Positions 22,261-33,040 of a stretch of DNA of 64,000 nt are shown here, piece by piece. Positions within the stretch are counted from its first letter, which is position 1. Each line of letters opens with the position of its first letter. The translations under genes and the position numbers were made by a program. The notes beneath the pieces are model-generated. The model was not told the origin of the DNA and did not search any database. It saw nothing but the letters and a program-made list of their open reading frames with translations. Origin of the DNA: Strongylocentrotus droebachiensis (Eukaryota > Echinodermata > Echinoidea > Camarodonta > Strongylocentrotidae); the NCBI GenBank assembly GCA_035222895.1, contig JAVYIG010002741.1, positions 78,501-142,500 of the forward strand. Reading direction: 5' to 3'.

Positions 22261-23790
22261 AGGCTAAGTCCACTCCCAATATAACATGCTTTTAATAGAT
22301 GCAGAAAAACAAGAGCCACACAAAAATGAGTAAAATCGAATAATAAATTTTTGAAAAAATATGAAAAATTATGGAACAATGGAAATCACTACACATATTG
22401 CCAATACTAGGCCATTTTCGTAATGTAACCATCCGTCTTTGTGAGGTGCCTCAATAATTATCAATACAAATTATTTCATTCACCTGATCAGAATAATATT
22501 ATTTCAATAGCCAGAATGCAAACTGCATAAAAGTGTTGCTAGGTAGGTCAATACATGCCATAATGTGTTCCTATCTGGCAATAAGTTACTCCCGGCAATA
22601 ACTAATGTATGCAGTTCGGATTATGTTGAAGCGGGAATGGTCGCTGAGCATAATGTAATGATAATAAAAACCAATCACCACTTACCGACTTTATGCGTTT
22701 AGGGATACCCAGGCATGAATCCTCCGAAATTAAATAAAAATGCTCCAAATATTATAAATCACCACAGATAATATCACAAAACTATACTTGGTTAGCACAA
22801 GCGATGTTTAGGATTGTTCTCTGAGTTGAATGCAGAGAAATTAGATTTAGGCCTATGAAGATTCTCCAAATGAGATGAAGGAGGTTGGAATTGAAATAGA
22901 AGGATCTGCTTCAAGTGTATTGTGCAGGAAACAAATTAGACGTGTTCACTCGCTGAGAAAACTGTGAGAAGTGTAGTTATGAAGAGAGAAGTGAGGATGA
23001 GAAATAAGATGTTGTTCTGTTCCTTCTTGCGAAGCAGGATTAAAACAAGCAAAGTAATAGATGCCAATTCTGGGAGGTATAATGAGTCATTGGTGATAAT
23101 TGCAATGTACAGGGTCATTGCGCCATTAAGTGCACGTGTTGATAAATATATAGGAGTATCATCAGAGGGCAATGTCCTCCCAAATCGGTTGTGCAAAATA
23201 AGAAATAAAATTGAGAAATGAAGATGGATGAAATGAGGAAAATACTACAAAGTCTATTGAAATATCAGCTGAATGAGATAATTTGTGCATTAAATTTGGT
23301 TACATTACGAAACTAGCCTATTTGGTTATCAGTTTGTGACGTCATTACTTCACTATTTATCAATTGCTTTATATATTTTTTATCCCATTAATTTCCCCAT
23401 GCCTTTGCCCAGGTATCATATTGCGTGCATGACATTTCACAAAATCTTTTATGAACTTTGAAGAATTGATATCATTTTCTGAATATTGATGACATTGATT
23501 TTTTAAATTAAATAGTTTATCAAAATTCACATTTTGTATGATTTAATTTAACAAAATTAGTCTATATTACTGCATCCACACACAAAAATATTACTGTAAT
23601 ATTACTGTTGATAGACTATCAACATAACTTGGATGCTGGTGTGAGGGAAAAAGATTCTTAGGGGGGAAATGGGAAATTTGTATTATATCAATATAAAGAA
23701 AAAAAAATAATGAATAGCAATGACGTCACATATTCATGAGTGAGTTGCCAATTTGTCTTGTGATTTTCAAAGTTTTTCATGTCATTACAA
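22261..23790. mobile_element. Family-D element (right end lost) carrying a nested family-C element
   Basis: Starts after TTAA at 22257-22260 (AGGCTAAGTCCACTCCC). Internal sequence GTTTGTGACGTCAT and TTTATCAATTGC matches 17563-18280. Interrupted at 22410-23318. The right boundary is approximate because the terminal repeat is not seen. Confidence 0.65.
22410..23318. mobile_element. TA-flanked family-C element, long form (909 bp)
   Basis: TA at 22408-22409 and 23319-23320; ends GGCCATTTTCGTAATGTAAC and (reversed) GGCTAGTTTCGTAATGTAAC. It is over 600 bp longer internally than the copy at 10079-10364. The unoccupied target is seen at about 17729 (ATTGCCAATTTGG). Confidence 0.8.
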
Positions 23791-25123
23791 TTTCAGATTG
23801 ATTGATTTTTATTCGCAAAACTTCCAACATACAACAATATAAAAGAATAGGAGATCAAATTAGGTTAACTTAAACAGGGTAACACACAACTCGAGAGATT
23901 AATTTCAGTGGGGTCCTGACAGACATGTACACAATTATATGAGCCCCTTCCCCCTGATAGATGCACTTTTCCAGAACAGATGCCCCAATTTTCATTCTCA
24001 CAAGTGCCTTTTTTCATTTCTGTTGAGTGTCCCTTTTTAGGTGCAAGAAGTGCCTCATTTTCACTTCTAATAATTGCCCTTTATCTTTTGACACGTGCAC
24101 CTTTTCTTTTCTAAAAACTGTCCTTTTCGGTTCTGATAAGTGCCTACTTTTCCTTTCTTCATAACATACACCCTTATTTCAAAGCGACTTAGAGCCCTTT
24201 AATTTTTCATTAATATTTTCTTTAGAGCTCACTCGCATGTATAGGGTTTATGACTATGTACCTTATTAAAGAAAAGTTCAGTCTCTCTTCATTAGATTGC
24301 GCTCGGCACTCATTAGGGTTTGTTTTTTGGTCTTCTTTATGTAATTTTTCGCACTGCAACCTCACAATTTGATGTCATTCCTGCACAATCATGACGATGT
24401 AGGGCTATATATTTACCAATTTCTAAAAAATTGTACTCTTTTTTTTTCTCTCCAGAAATGCCCTTTTTTGTTGTTTTCGTATGATGGGGGACGGTCTTTA
24501 TGCTCCCATTGACCCTCCTTCGAAAATATGCCAACGGAGGCTAGTTAAAGTAGGTGGACCTTGTCTCCAGCTTTTCATCCCTACCCCTCCCATTTTGTTG
24601 TTGTATATTGCCAGTTAATGAGCCCAAGAACCATTATACCACAACACCACAGAGCTGCAATATATTCTCAACATATTAATTGAAAGGAGGTGATTTTCAT
24701 TGACAGAAAGTTCAGTCGGTTTGAGGCTTCTGTGTGTAGAGGGCGCAAGAGTAATGATGAAGAAAGAGAGAATTGATCAAGATTTTATTTCGTGTTGGGG
24801 TCAAAATTATAACTGTAAAACACGTGTAGTTTTGAAAATATTGCATAATTATGATTGGTTCTAGTGTAATGGTTATTTGCTGAATATTCGATGCTAAATG
24901 TCATCAAGTTTTACTGAATGACGAAAAATCAAAAGAACATTAGGCTTAGCCCCCCCCCCCCCCCACCCCCCCCCCCCCCCCTAGATACACACACCAAAAT
25001 AAAAGATCTGGAAACCAATTTCTCTCTCCCTCATTCTTCTCTTCATTTTATATTGCCTTTAGCAGCAATAAACAAAAGGAAAAATTTAACCATGCATGGA
25101 TGAAAGAGAAAGTAAGTTATATA

Positions 25124-25157
<34 letters not shown>

Positions 25158-25300
25158 TGATAGGAGGAAAGGAACGTAAGAAGTTTTCTTCGGTATCATC
25201 CTGACATTTCGTAAAACTTGTATGAGTTTTAAATGCAAAAGGTGATTTCAAGATCATACAGACCGATTATGCAACATTCCCATTAATCAATACATTTAAC
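23790..25300. other. Intergenic, no gene seen
   Basis: AT-rich sequence with a diverged short repeat in which 'GTGCC(T/C)TTTT'-like phrases recur at 24005-24150, and C-rich homopolymer tracts at 24950-24982. A purine (GA)n tract lies at about 25125-25155. No exon supported. Confidence 0.4.
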
Positions 25301-25344
25301 ATAGTTTACAACTTTCTTTAATAAAGTCGCGCAATGTTGTCCTG

Positions 25345-25392
25345 CGCTCAATTGTGACGTAATGGATGCGGTGACGCGCATGCGTCACGATC
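25345..25392 (+). promoter_or_regulatory. Putative promoter of the Glu/Lys-repeat gene (CRE- and NRF1-like palindrome)
   Basis: TGACGTAA at about 25354-25361 and the near-perfect palindrome GTGACGCGCATGCGTCAC at 25371-25388, which contains an NRF1-type GCGCATGCG core. Located about 120 bp upstream of the proposed ATG. Confidence 0.45.
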
Positions 25393-25507
25393 CGCATAGT
25401 TACAAAGTTATCTTTTCATCATTATTGCTGTAAGCGCTCATAGCACGATTTAGTAGCATCTCTTCTGAATATATCAAAATATTTGTCTTTGATTTGAATC
25501 TTTCATC

Positions 25508-26283
25508 ATGAGTGACGAACGTAAGTCATATCTAGGAAACACGTCGATATCATACAACTAAAATAATTCATAGTGATATGTTTTCTTTTCATGATTTAGG
25601 TTAAAAATCAATATCATATGCAACGTCCAAATAATCTTGCGTTTTTTATTTTTACAGACAGGGGGTCTTTAGAAGACACACGTTAGTTTTTGATAGAATA
25701 AACTAAGTCTAGATCATTTAAATTGCTTCGATATTATATAACACCATGACTGTACAGTGTATACAAGTAAGTTTTGGGGGGTATCATGACTTCTCATATT
25801 TATTTTATGTTTAGATTGTTACATTCCCATTAATCCTGTTGTCATGTATTTAGAAAAAATATACAAAATATATGTAGGAATTAAATAAGCTTTGAAACTT
25901 AAAATACAAAGACTAATGAAGAAATCTATCTCTCATTTATCCAAAATGTTGAAAATAGTTTGCATAATAATTATAAAAGTCGTATTGAAATCCTTGAAAC
26001 TAAAATAGTTGATGGTTGCTGTTAATTTTGGATACAAAATGATCAACATATATGATGTATATCATATACAGTGTCATTATATTAGTCGTCTTCTCCGATT
26101 TAGTTTTTCATTATTCAGCAAATCGAGTAGTTCCTAGATTTCAGCAAGAGTTGGCAGATGATCTTGCCTTCAGTGAGTATGTCTATCTGAATGACATTCA
26201 GACAAACCAGATTGACGAGTTTGTCCGGTATCTCCAAAAGATAGGCGCCGAGCTGACGACTGATGAGGAGGACAATCATACAG
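25508..26283 (+). CDS. 5' exons of an unrecognised Glu/Lys-repeat protein
   Basis: Three short exons join in frame: 25508-25520 (ATG to donor GTAAGT), 25658-25681 (acceptor TTTTTACAG, donor GTTAGT) and 26119-26283 (acceptor TTATTCAG, donor ACAG|GTGAAG). They encode MSDEHRGSLEDTPNRVVPRF, then QQELADDLAFSEYVYLNDIQ, then TNQIDEFVRYLQKIGAELTT and DEEDNHT. The part after the first 20 residues looks helical and globular; I recognise no family. Without the last donor the frame closes nine codons on. A Glu/Lys frame opens just after it, so the protein probably continues into the minisatellite by splicing. Promoter motifs upstream support a real gene. The exon joins are inferred. Confidence 0.5.
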
Positions 26284-26309
26284 GTGAAGGAAGCAATGGA
26301 GGCAGTTGA

Positions 26310-27302
26310 ATGGGAGGAGGAGGAGGAGATGGATGCAGAGGAGGAGGAGCTGAAAGCAGAGGAGGATGACGAGAAGGCATAGGCGGATGAGCTGAAAGCA
26401 GAGGAGGAGGAGGAGAAGGCAGAGGCGTAGGAGCTGAAAGCAGAAGAGGATGAGGAGAAGGCAGAGGAGGAGGAGCTGAAAGCAGAGGAGGAAGAGTAGC
26501 TGAAAGCAGAGGAGGATGAGGAGAAGGCAGAGGCGTAGGAGCTGAAAGCAGAAGAGGATGAGGAGAAGGCAGAGGAGGAGGAGCTGAAAGCAGAGGAGGA
26601 AGAGTAGCTGAAAGCAGAGGAGGATGAGGAGAAGGCAGAGGCGGAGGAGCTGAAAGCAAAATGAAAGGAGGAGGAGGAGGAGAAGGCAGAGGCGTAGGAG
26701 CTGAAAGCAGAGGAGGAGGAGGAGAAGGCAGAGGCGTAGGAGCTGAAAGCAGAGGAGGATGAGGAGAAGGCAGAGGCGTAGGAGCTGAAAGCAGAGGAGG
26801 ATGAGGAGAAAGCAGAGGAGGAGGAGGAGCTGAAAGCAGAGGAGGATGACGAGAAGGCATAGGCGGATGAGCTGAAAGCAGAGGAGGAGGAGGAGAAGGC
26901 AGAGGCGTAGGAGCTGAAAGCAGAAGAGGATGAGGAGAAGGCAGAGGAGGAGGAGCTGAAAGCAGAGGAGGAGGAGCAGCTGAAAGCAGAGGAGGAGGAG
27001 GAGAAGGCAGAGGCGTAGGAGCTGAAAGCAGAGGAGGATGAGGAGAAAGCAGAGGAGGAGGAGCTGAAAGCAGAGGAGGAGGAGGAGCTGAAAGCAGAGG
27101 AGGATGAGGAGAAGGCAGAGGCGGAGGAGCTGAAAGCAAAATGAAAGGAGGAGGAGGAGGGGCTGAAAGCAGAGGCGGAGGAGGAGAAAGCAGAGGAGGA
27201 GGAGGAGGAGGAGAAGACACTGAGAAGGAGGAGCTGAAAGCAAAGGAGGATGAGGAGAGGGCAGAGGAGCCGAGGAGCTGAAAGCAGAGGCGGAGGAGGA
27301 GC
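26310..27302 (+). repeat. Purine-rich minisatellite, left block
   Basis: Units of the type GAGCTGAAAGCAGAGGAGGA and GAGGAGAAGGCAGAGGCG, reading Glu/Lys/Ala/Leu in one frame. Longer segments repeat at about 490-bp spacing (for example GGATGACGAGAAGGCATAGG near 26364 and again near 26845). That frame is repeatedly closed by TAG in GCGTAGGAG or GCATAGGCG units. This is probably the decayed or spliced continuation of the coding repeat at 35512-36627. Confidence 0.8.
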
Positions 27303-27309
27303 CCAACTA

Positions 27310-27990
27310 ACAATTGGACGTTTTCTGAACGTTCTAAAAACGTTCCAAGTTGGTTTTTGGACGTTTTGTGAAAACGTTTTTTGGACGTCAAAATGTGGTA
27401 GGTTTTCGACGTATTTAAAACGTTTTATTGGACGTTTTAAAAACGTGTTTTAAACGTTAAAAGAACCAAAAAAAAACCTTTAAAAACCTTTAAGACATTC
27501 GAAAAGTCCAAAAACCTTTTGAAAACGTTCTAAATATATTGTTGACGTTGTTAAAAACGTTTGGAACGTTCTTAAAACGTTTTTAAAACGTTAAAATGCA
27601 CTACAAACGTTTTAAGAACGTCTAGAAAACCTTTTAAAACACGTCTGGAACGTTTATAAAACGTTTTCTAAACGTCCAAATGTTCTACAAACGTTTTAAG
27701 AACGTCTAGAAAACCTTTTAAAACACGTCTGGAACGTTTATAAAACGTTTTCTAAACGTCCAAATGCTCTACAAACGTTTAAAAAAACCTTTTAAAACAC
27801 GTCTGGAACGTTCATAGAACGTTTTCTAAACGTCCAAATGGTCTACAAACGTTTTAAGAACGTTTAAAAAACCTTTTAAAACGTTCATAAAACGTTTTAG
27901 GAGATTGTTCAGAAAACCTTTATAGAATGTCTGAAAATGTCTCGGGCGTTGAAAGAATGCGCAACAAACATTTAAGAACGTCCTGCAAAA
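27310..27990. repeat. AACGTT-rich array, left
   Basis: Dozens of ACGTTT/AAACGT units including a duplicated block of about 95 bp (AAATGTTCTACAAACGTTTT-like, at about 27675 and 27765). The core is self-complementary. Confidence 0.8.
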
Positions 27991-28399
27991 GTGTTAAGAA
28001 TGTTCAACAAATACAAATGGTATATGAAATAAATACTGGGTCACACATTTGATCGATTTCAGGATTTTATTATCAAACATAAATAAATGTTCAAAGACTT
28101 GGTAATAATAGTACATGTATTTCAAGGTTACTTATAAAAAGATACAATGTTCTCTGTATGTTTCCGTGGTGATAAAGTATTCACAACTGAAAGTTTTCAT
28201 AACACCATGTGGTATACGAACATCCAATAGACGTCTATTTCAGGCTGGTGATAGACAAGTGATATCACAAGGAGAAAATCTAGAGAAATACGGTTGAAAA
28301 ATTGGCGTAAAATAGACTTAAATAAGATTATAAACAGCCAACAGAAATTTGGTTGGGATGGTCCATTTGAAACCACAGATACAATGGTTATTTACAAGA

Positions 28400-29770
28400 A
28401 AAAAATGTACAAGATGACGATATGTCATTATAGTAAGTGGCAAGTATGAATACTCAATATTACCAATCTATTAATAAAAAAGGCAAGTCTATGAATATAT
28501 CTAGTGTAAAAAAAATGGCAGCACACATATTGCATCTTTGGTTACAGCATACTCAACAAAAGTAACTTGAGTGATTTATAGAACCCGTAATTTCTTTGAT
28601 TCCTGAAAAGATGTTGTTAATTCGTACCGAAAACATGTACCAACTAAATGACAAAAAAAACTGGGCATAATTGGTGTGATTGACCTCTGGTAAAACCTTA
28701 ACGAGAACTGTATAGTATTACCATTTACTATATTGTCCTTTTGATCCCCAACAGATGTTGTAGTCAGGTCCAGATTTGTGCTATAAACGAGTTTTATCAG
28801 AAGCCAGCATTAGAACTTTCATCTTCCATGAAATACAAAATCCATCATATAACATAGTAACAATCAACACATAATTATTTACATTAATGAGATACAATTT
28901 GAAGATATGTCATATAACTGGCAAGTATGAAAACTTAAATTTACCAATCTATACATAGGAAAGGCAAGACTATAAATATATCTAGTGTCATGAATTTGGC
29001 AGCACACGCATAGCATTTTTGGTTACAGCATACTCAACAAAAGTAACTCAAGTGATTTACGGAACCCGTAATTTCCTCTTTGATTCCTGAAATATGTTGT
29101 TAATTTGTACTGAAAACATGTACCAACTAAATGACAAAGAAAACTTGGCATAATTGGTGTGATTGACCTCTGGTAAAACCTTAACGAGAACTGTATAGTT
29201 TTACCATTTACTATATCGTCCTCTTGATCCCACACAGATTTTGTAGTCGGGTCCAGATTTGTGCTATAAACGAGTTTTATCAGAAGCCAGCATTAGAACT
29301 TTCATCTTCCATGAAAAACAAAATCCATCATAATCAACACATAGTTATTTACATTAATGAGATACAAGTTGAAAATATGTCAAATAACTGGCAAGTATGA
29401 AAACTCAAATCTACCGGGCTATTTAGAGAAAAGGCCAGACTATAAATATATCTAGTGTTAAGAATTTGGCAGCACATATGTAGCATTTTTGGTTACAGCA
29501 CACTCAACAAAAGTAACTTGAGTGATTTATAGAACCTGTAATTTCCTCTTTGATTCCTGAAAGATGTTGTTAATTCATACTGAAAACATGTACCAACTAA
29601 ATGACAAAGAAAACTTGGCATAATTGGTGTGATTGACCTCCGGTAAAACCTTTATGAGAACTGTATATGTCTCAAATACCATTTAATATATTGTCCTTTT
29701 GATCCACCAAAGATTTTGTAGTTAGGTCCAGATTTGTTCTATAAATGAGTTTTATCAGAAGCCAGTATGT
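28400..29770. repeat. Three tandem repeats of about 475 bp
   Basis: The phrase ACTCAACAAAAGTAACT recurs at about 28550, 29031 and 29502, and AGAAGCCAGCATTAGAACTT recurs at about 28798 and 29280. Copies differ by small changes. No ORF spans them. Confidence 0.75.
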
Positions 29771-29816
29771 AACTACATAGCGAATCGAGAACAGATGTCA
29801 TCAGCGTTTATCCTTT

Positions 29817-29933
29817 TTAATTCTCCATGACACCCTCCTCCTCGTCTTCAGTGGCATCTGCAACAGCAGCAACATCTTTGGCAACATCTTCGGCAGCGAC
29901 AGCTGGAACTCTAGCCCCATCGGTATCAGGTTT
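29817..29933 (-). CDS. Possible terminal exon, acidic Ala/Val/Asp tail
   Basis: After acceptor GATTTGCAG an open stretch of 38 codons begins KPDTDGARVPAVAAEDVAKD and ends EEEGVMEN then TAA. A possible upstream exon on the same strand (30542-30650, between TCTTTTAG and donor GTAAATT) contains a TGA in the only compatible frame, so the model is weak. It could be a remnant of a gene carried by the surrounding insertion. Not recognised. Confidence 0.22.
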   Translation of the reverse strand, partial: KPDTDGARVPAVAAEDVAKDVAAVADATEDEEEGVMEN

Positions 29934-30931
29934 CTGCAAATCAGAGCAAACAACCTTTATTTATAAATTAAATGTTCATTTCAACTAAACCATAAAAAAA
30001 CTAGGGGGCATGATGTTCCCCCTCCCTAAAAACAGCGCCTATACAAGCTCATTTGGTGACAAACTGGCATAATGTAAATTATGAACCAAAATTATATCTG
30101 AAGAGGCTGCACATAAGTAAATATTATTGCCTGTCCACAAAATATTAAGTCTCGAGACCAATGCCTAAAAACTGACGTCTGGATAAGCTAGGGTGGCAGT
30201 GAGGTGAATCCGGCCACCCCTATCAACAAGGGCAAAACTGGACTAATGATGTGCTTCATGTACAATATTGTTTTACAGATATTGGGTCTATCCCTTTAAA
30301 AGGGAACATACACGTAACACCAGAATTTTCACTCATTCAATCAAAAGATAACTTTGAAATACACATTTTTTTAATGTCCAAACAAAAATTGGTCAAAAAA
30401 GGCTGAATGCCCTTTGAAATAGTAAATTGATCTGATATTCTCTTGCAACATATTTTTGTATTTTGATAGAAATCCACATAATATAAAGAGAAAAAAATAA
30501 AAAATAAAAAATAAAAACACAAACAAAAGTAAAAGGAATTTACCTTCCATTTCTTTCCTCCTGGAAGAAATGGGGTTCACTTGAGAAAGTCCCCTACGAC
30601 TTCTTCAATCTCCATCTCTTTGGCGCCCTGGTCGGTCTTCATGCAGGCTCCTAAAAGACGTAAGTGCAGACGCCATGGATCATTATATTAAAATTATTTT
30701 TGATGACACATTAAAATAAGACGATACAGATTACACACCTTAAATGACAAATGGGTCATTCCATGGCAATTCGGACAATCAATATCATTACACTCCTCTC
30801 AAATGTATTAGGGGAAAATGGTATGTCGGTTCCCATGTTATTTTATCACATTGCATTCACACTCACAGGTTGGTTAAAAGTAAATTTTCATGCACGTTAT
30901 TATCGCTAATGCATGAATGCAGCATGCAGAC

Positions 30932-30994
30932 TAACTCCGGGAAGCTCCAACACCGGCGCGCGCTGCGCGCCGGTGTTGGAGCTTCCCGGAGTTA
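30932..30994. mobile_element. Tiny hairpin MITE, 63 bp, 9-bp TSD
   Basis: Flanked by CATGCAGAC at 30923-30931 and 30995-31003. Two perfect 30-bp arms (TAACTCCGGGAAGCTCCAAC...) around a 3-base loop. Same family as 22167-22219. Confidence 0.88.
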
Positions 30995-31274
30995 CATGCA
31001 GACATGTCACGACACAAGCCGATACTCATTTAAATGTTTTCCCACATTTTACACGTCTCGAATTCACTCAAACAACATTTAAACACCTAACAGATATCAA
31101 AATGGTAAAATATCACTTACATTGGTGTTGTAGTCTCACAAATTAGGTAGATAGTTCAGGATTTCTTGATAGCTCTTGCAAAGGCACACACGGTATTCAA
31201 TGGGAAAATTCTCAATGTAATTTTCACGCACATGGCCGGCTAGCTAGCTAGCTAGCTAACGCAGCTAGCCGGGC

Positions 31275-31923
31275 GCGCGTTTCCGTTTTACACCCTGCCC
31301 TAGGCTTTTCTCCAATAAAATTTTACAAACCGACTGGTATTCGGAGTCTAGTCGTCCACATCTTGCCACAACTAGGCGTTGTGGCGTGCGCCTGTAATCC
31401 AGCTAAAAAGTGGAAGTTACAAACTGATTCAGCCGAGGACGCAGGTTCGAAACTGAGTCACGTCTTTCGGATGGTGACGTTTAAAGGTCGGTCCCAGACG
31501 TAAATAATCATATCTGATTGATACACGTCTGTAAAAACCCAATACACACACACACACACACACACGCCTCGGCGCTCTGCACACCACCAGAACTCTGAAA
31601 ACGTCACGTAACGCTAGCTAACTCTCTATACTAGTTGATCTTCCTAGTCGTATCATTTATTTTTATCCATTAATACGCAATACTCTAAGAGCGTGAGGAT
31701 GCGTGATCAGCTCGCAAAATTTAGCCCAGCGATAACAAAACAATAATATATCGGGAAAACCGTCTTGAACAAGAAGACCCTCGCATCCCCAATTGAAATT
31801 GTACATAAGCTTTGGCTTCGCTATTCTTGACGTCGATATAAACAAACTTAGACTTCGGATACAGCATGTTTCGTGTAATTTCTTGCCGAAAAGCCTAGGG
31901 CAGGGTGTAAAACGGAAACGCGC
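31275..31923. mobile_element. Mutator-like MITE, GCGCGTTTCCG ends
   Basis: TAGCCGGGC at 31266-31274 and 31924-31932. Inverted ends GCGCGTTTCCGTTTTACACC run on for about 36 bp almost without mismatch. A 9-bp TSD is typical of Mutator-like elements. It carries a SINE-like segment at 31375-31566 internally. Confidence 0.8.
31375..31566 (+). mobile_element. SINE candidate with a 7SL/Alu-like head
   Basis: The head GTGGCGTGCGCCTGTAATCC then AGCTA resembles the 5' domain of 7SL RNA and Alu (GTGGCGCGTGCCTGTAGTCC). A GCCGAGGACGCAGGTTCGAA segment resembles the downstream B-box region. The body includes CGTCTTTCGGATG and GGTCGGTCCCAGACG, like 3' tails shared by many SINEs, and it ends in (CA)n at about 31544-31566. 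A tRNA-derived head is the alternative. Confidence 0.45.
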
Positions 31924-31932
31924 TAGCCGGGC

Positions 31933-32367
31933 GCGTTATTTTTTTATGCGGCACAGATTGGGGCATGGCGCGTGTTGAGCCTATGAGAAGTACGTGCTTT
32001 TCCTTCTGAATAGTGTCTGCACGTACGTGAGACTAGTCATGTTCGCTAGCGCATATCGCGCTGCGAAGAAGTTTGAATATCCATCGCGAACTATGTGTTT
32101 AGATAACATTCCTCTTCGTTTAAGTTAGTTAAGTTTTATTGACTAATTATTGTGATGTTCTCCTTATTGACGTGCTGCCTCCTCTTCAAATTTCCAATTT
32201 CATTTTAATTGTTGATGTAATAATTATTTTCCATACGGTAGTGAATTACCTGTAACACTATTAAAAACAGACCTCTACTACTAGTACGCACACGACCACT
32301 ATTAGTCTGTAAATCAAGACCCCTTTTAAAAAAAAGCCCCAATCTGTGCCGCATAAAAAAATAACGC
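31933..32367. mobile_element. Mutator-like MITE, GCGTTATTTTTTTATGCGG ends, copy 1 (435 bp)
   Basis: TAGCCGGGC at 31924-31932 and 32368-32376. Inverted ends of about 31 bp (GCGTTATTTTTTTATGCGGC...). A second copy of 440 bp is at 43265-43704. Confidence 0.88.
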
Positions 32368-32719
32368 TAGCCGGGCACGGCTAGCGCTGACGTCATCGAT
32401 CAATCCTCGGCGGCGGCGGCCTCGTTCGTTGTTGTGTAAAGATGTAAGATAAATGATTTGAAATTACCGGTAATAAAATTGAGTATGTAAAATGTATAAA
32501 AATATGTTTTGCTTGTGTATTTTTGTTTATGAATTGTGTATGCATTTATATGATAAAACAAACAAATCTCGTTTTCATTTCAATTCAAGAAATCGCCTAC
32601 AGTATTTTAGTGATCTGTTTTCATTTGTTTTTATTTATCCTTAGTAGTTGGACGTAGACAAAATATGATGCTTAATTCTGGTATTTGTTTTAAAAAAAAT
32701 CTTAGTTGATTTATTGAAT

Positions 32720-33040
32720 TGGACGTATATAAAACGTTCTGTGAACGTTATGTACAAAACGTTTATTTTGTAACGTCCACAAACGTTTTGTAAACGTCCT
32801 ATATCAAACGTTCTGTAAACGTCCTATATCAAACGTTCTGTAAACGTCCTATACCAAACGTTTAATTTTGTAACGTCCAAAAAACGTTTTTTAAACGTTC
32901 TCAAAAACCTAAACTTTGACGTAAATGAGAACAGTCCAAACTTTAATGTTATATAAACGTTTTTAAAACGTTCATTTAGGACGAAGACGTACAGGACCTA
33001 AAAAAAACGTTTTGAAAACGTTCTATAAACGTTCTGTGTT
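32720..33040. repeat. AACGTT-rich array, right
   Basis: Repeated AAACGTTCTGTAAACGTCC units (three within 32790-32870) at the right end of the insertion 27303-33049. Confidence 0.8.

Noticed and set aside
32405-32421. A short CGGCGGCGGCGG run as the FMR1 CGG repeat
   Set aside because: It has only four units, lies 5.7 kb upstream of the FMR1 start beside MITE insertions, and no splice link to FMR1 is visible.
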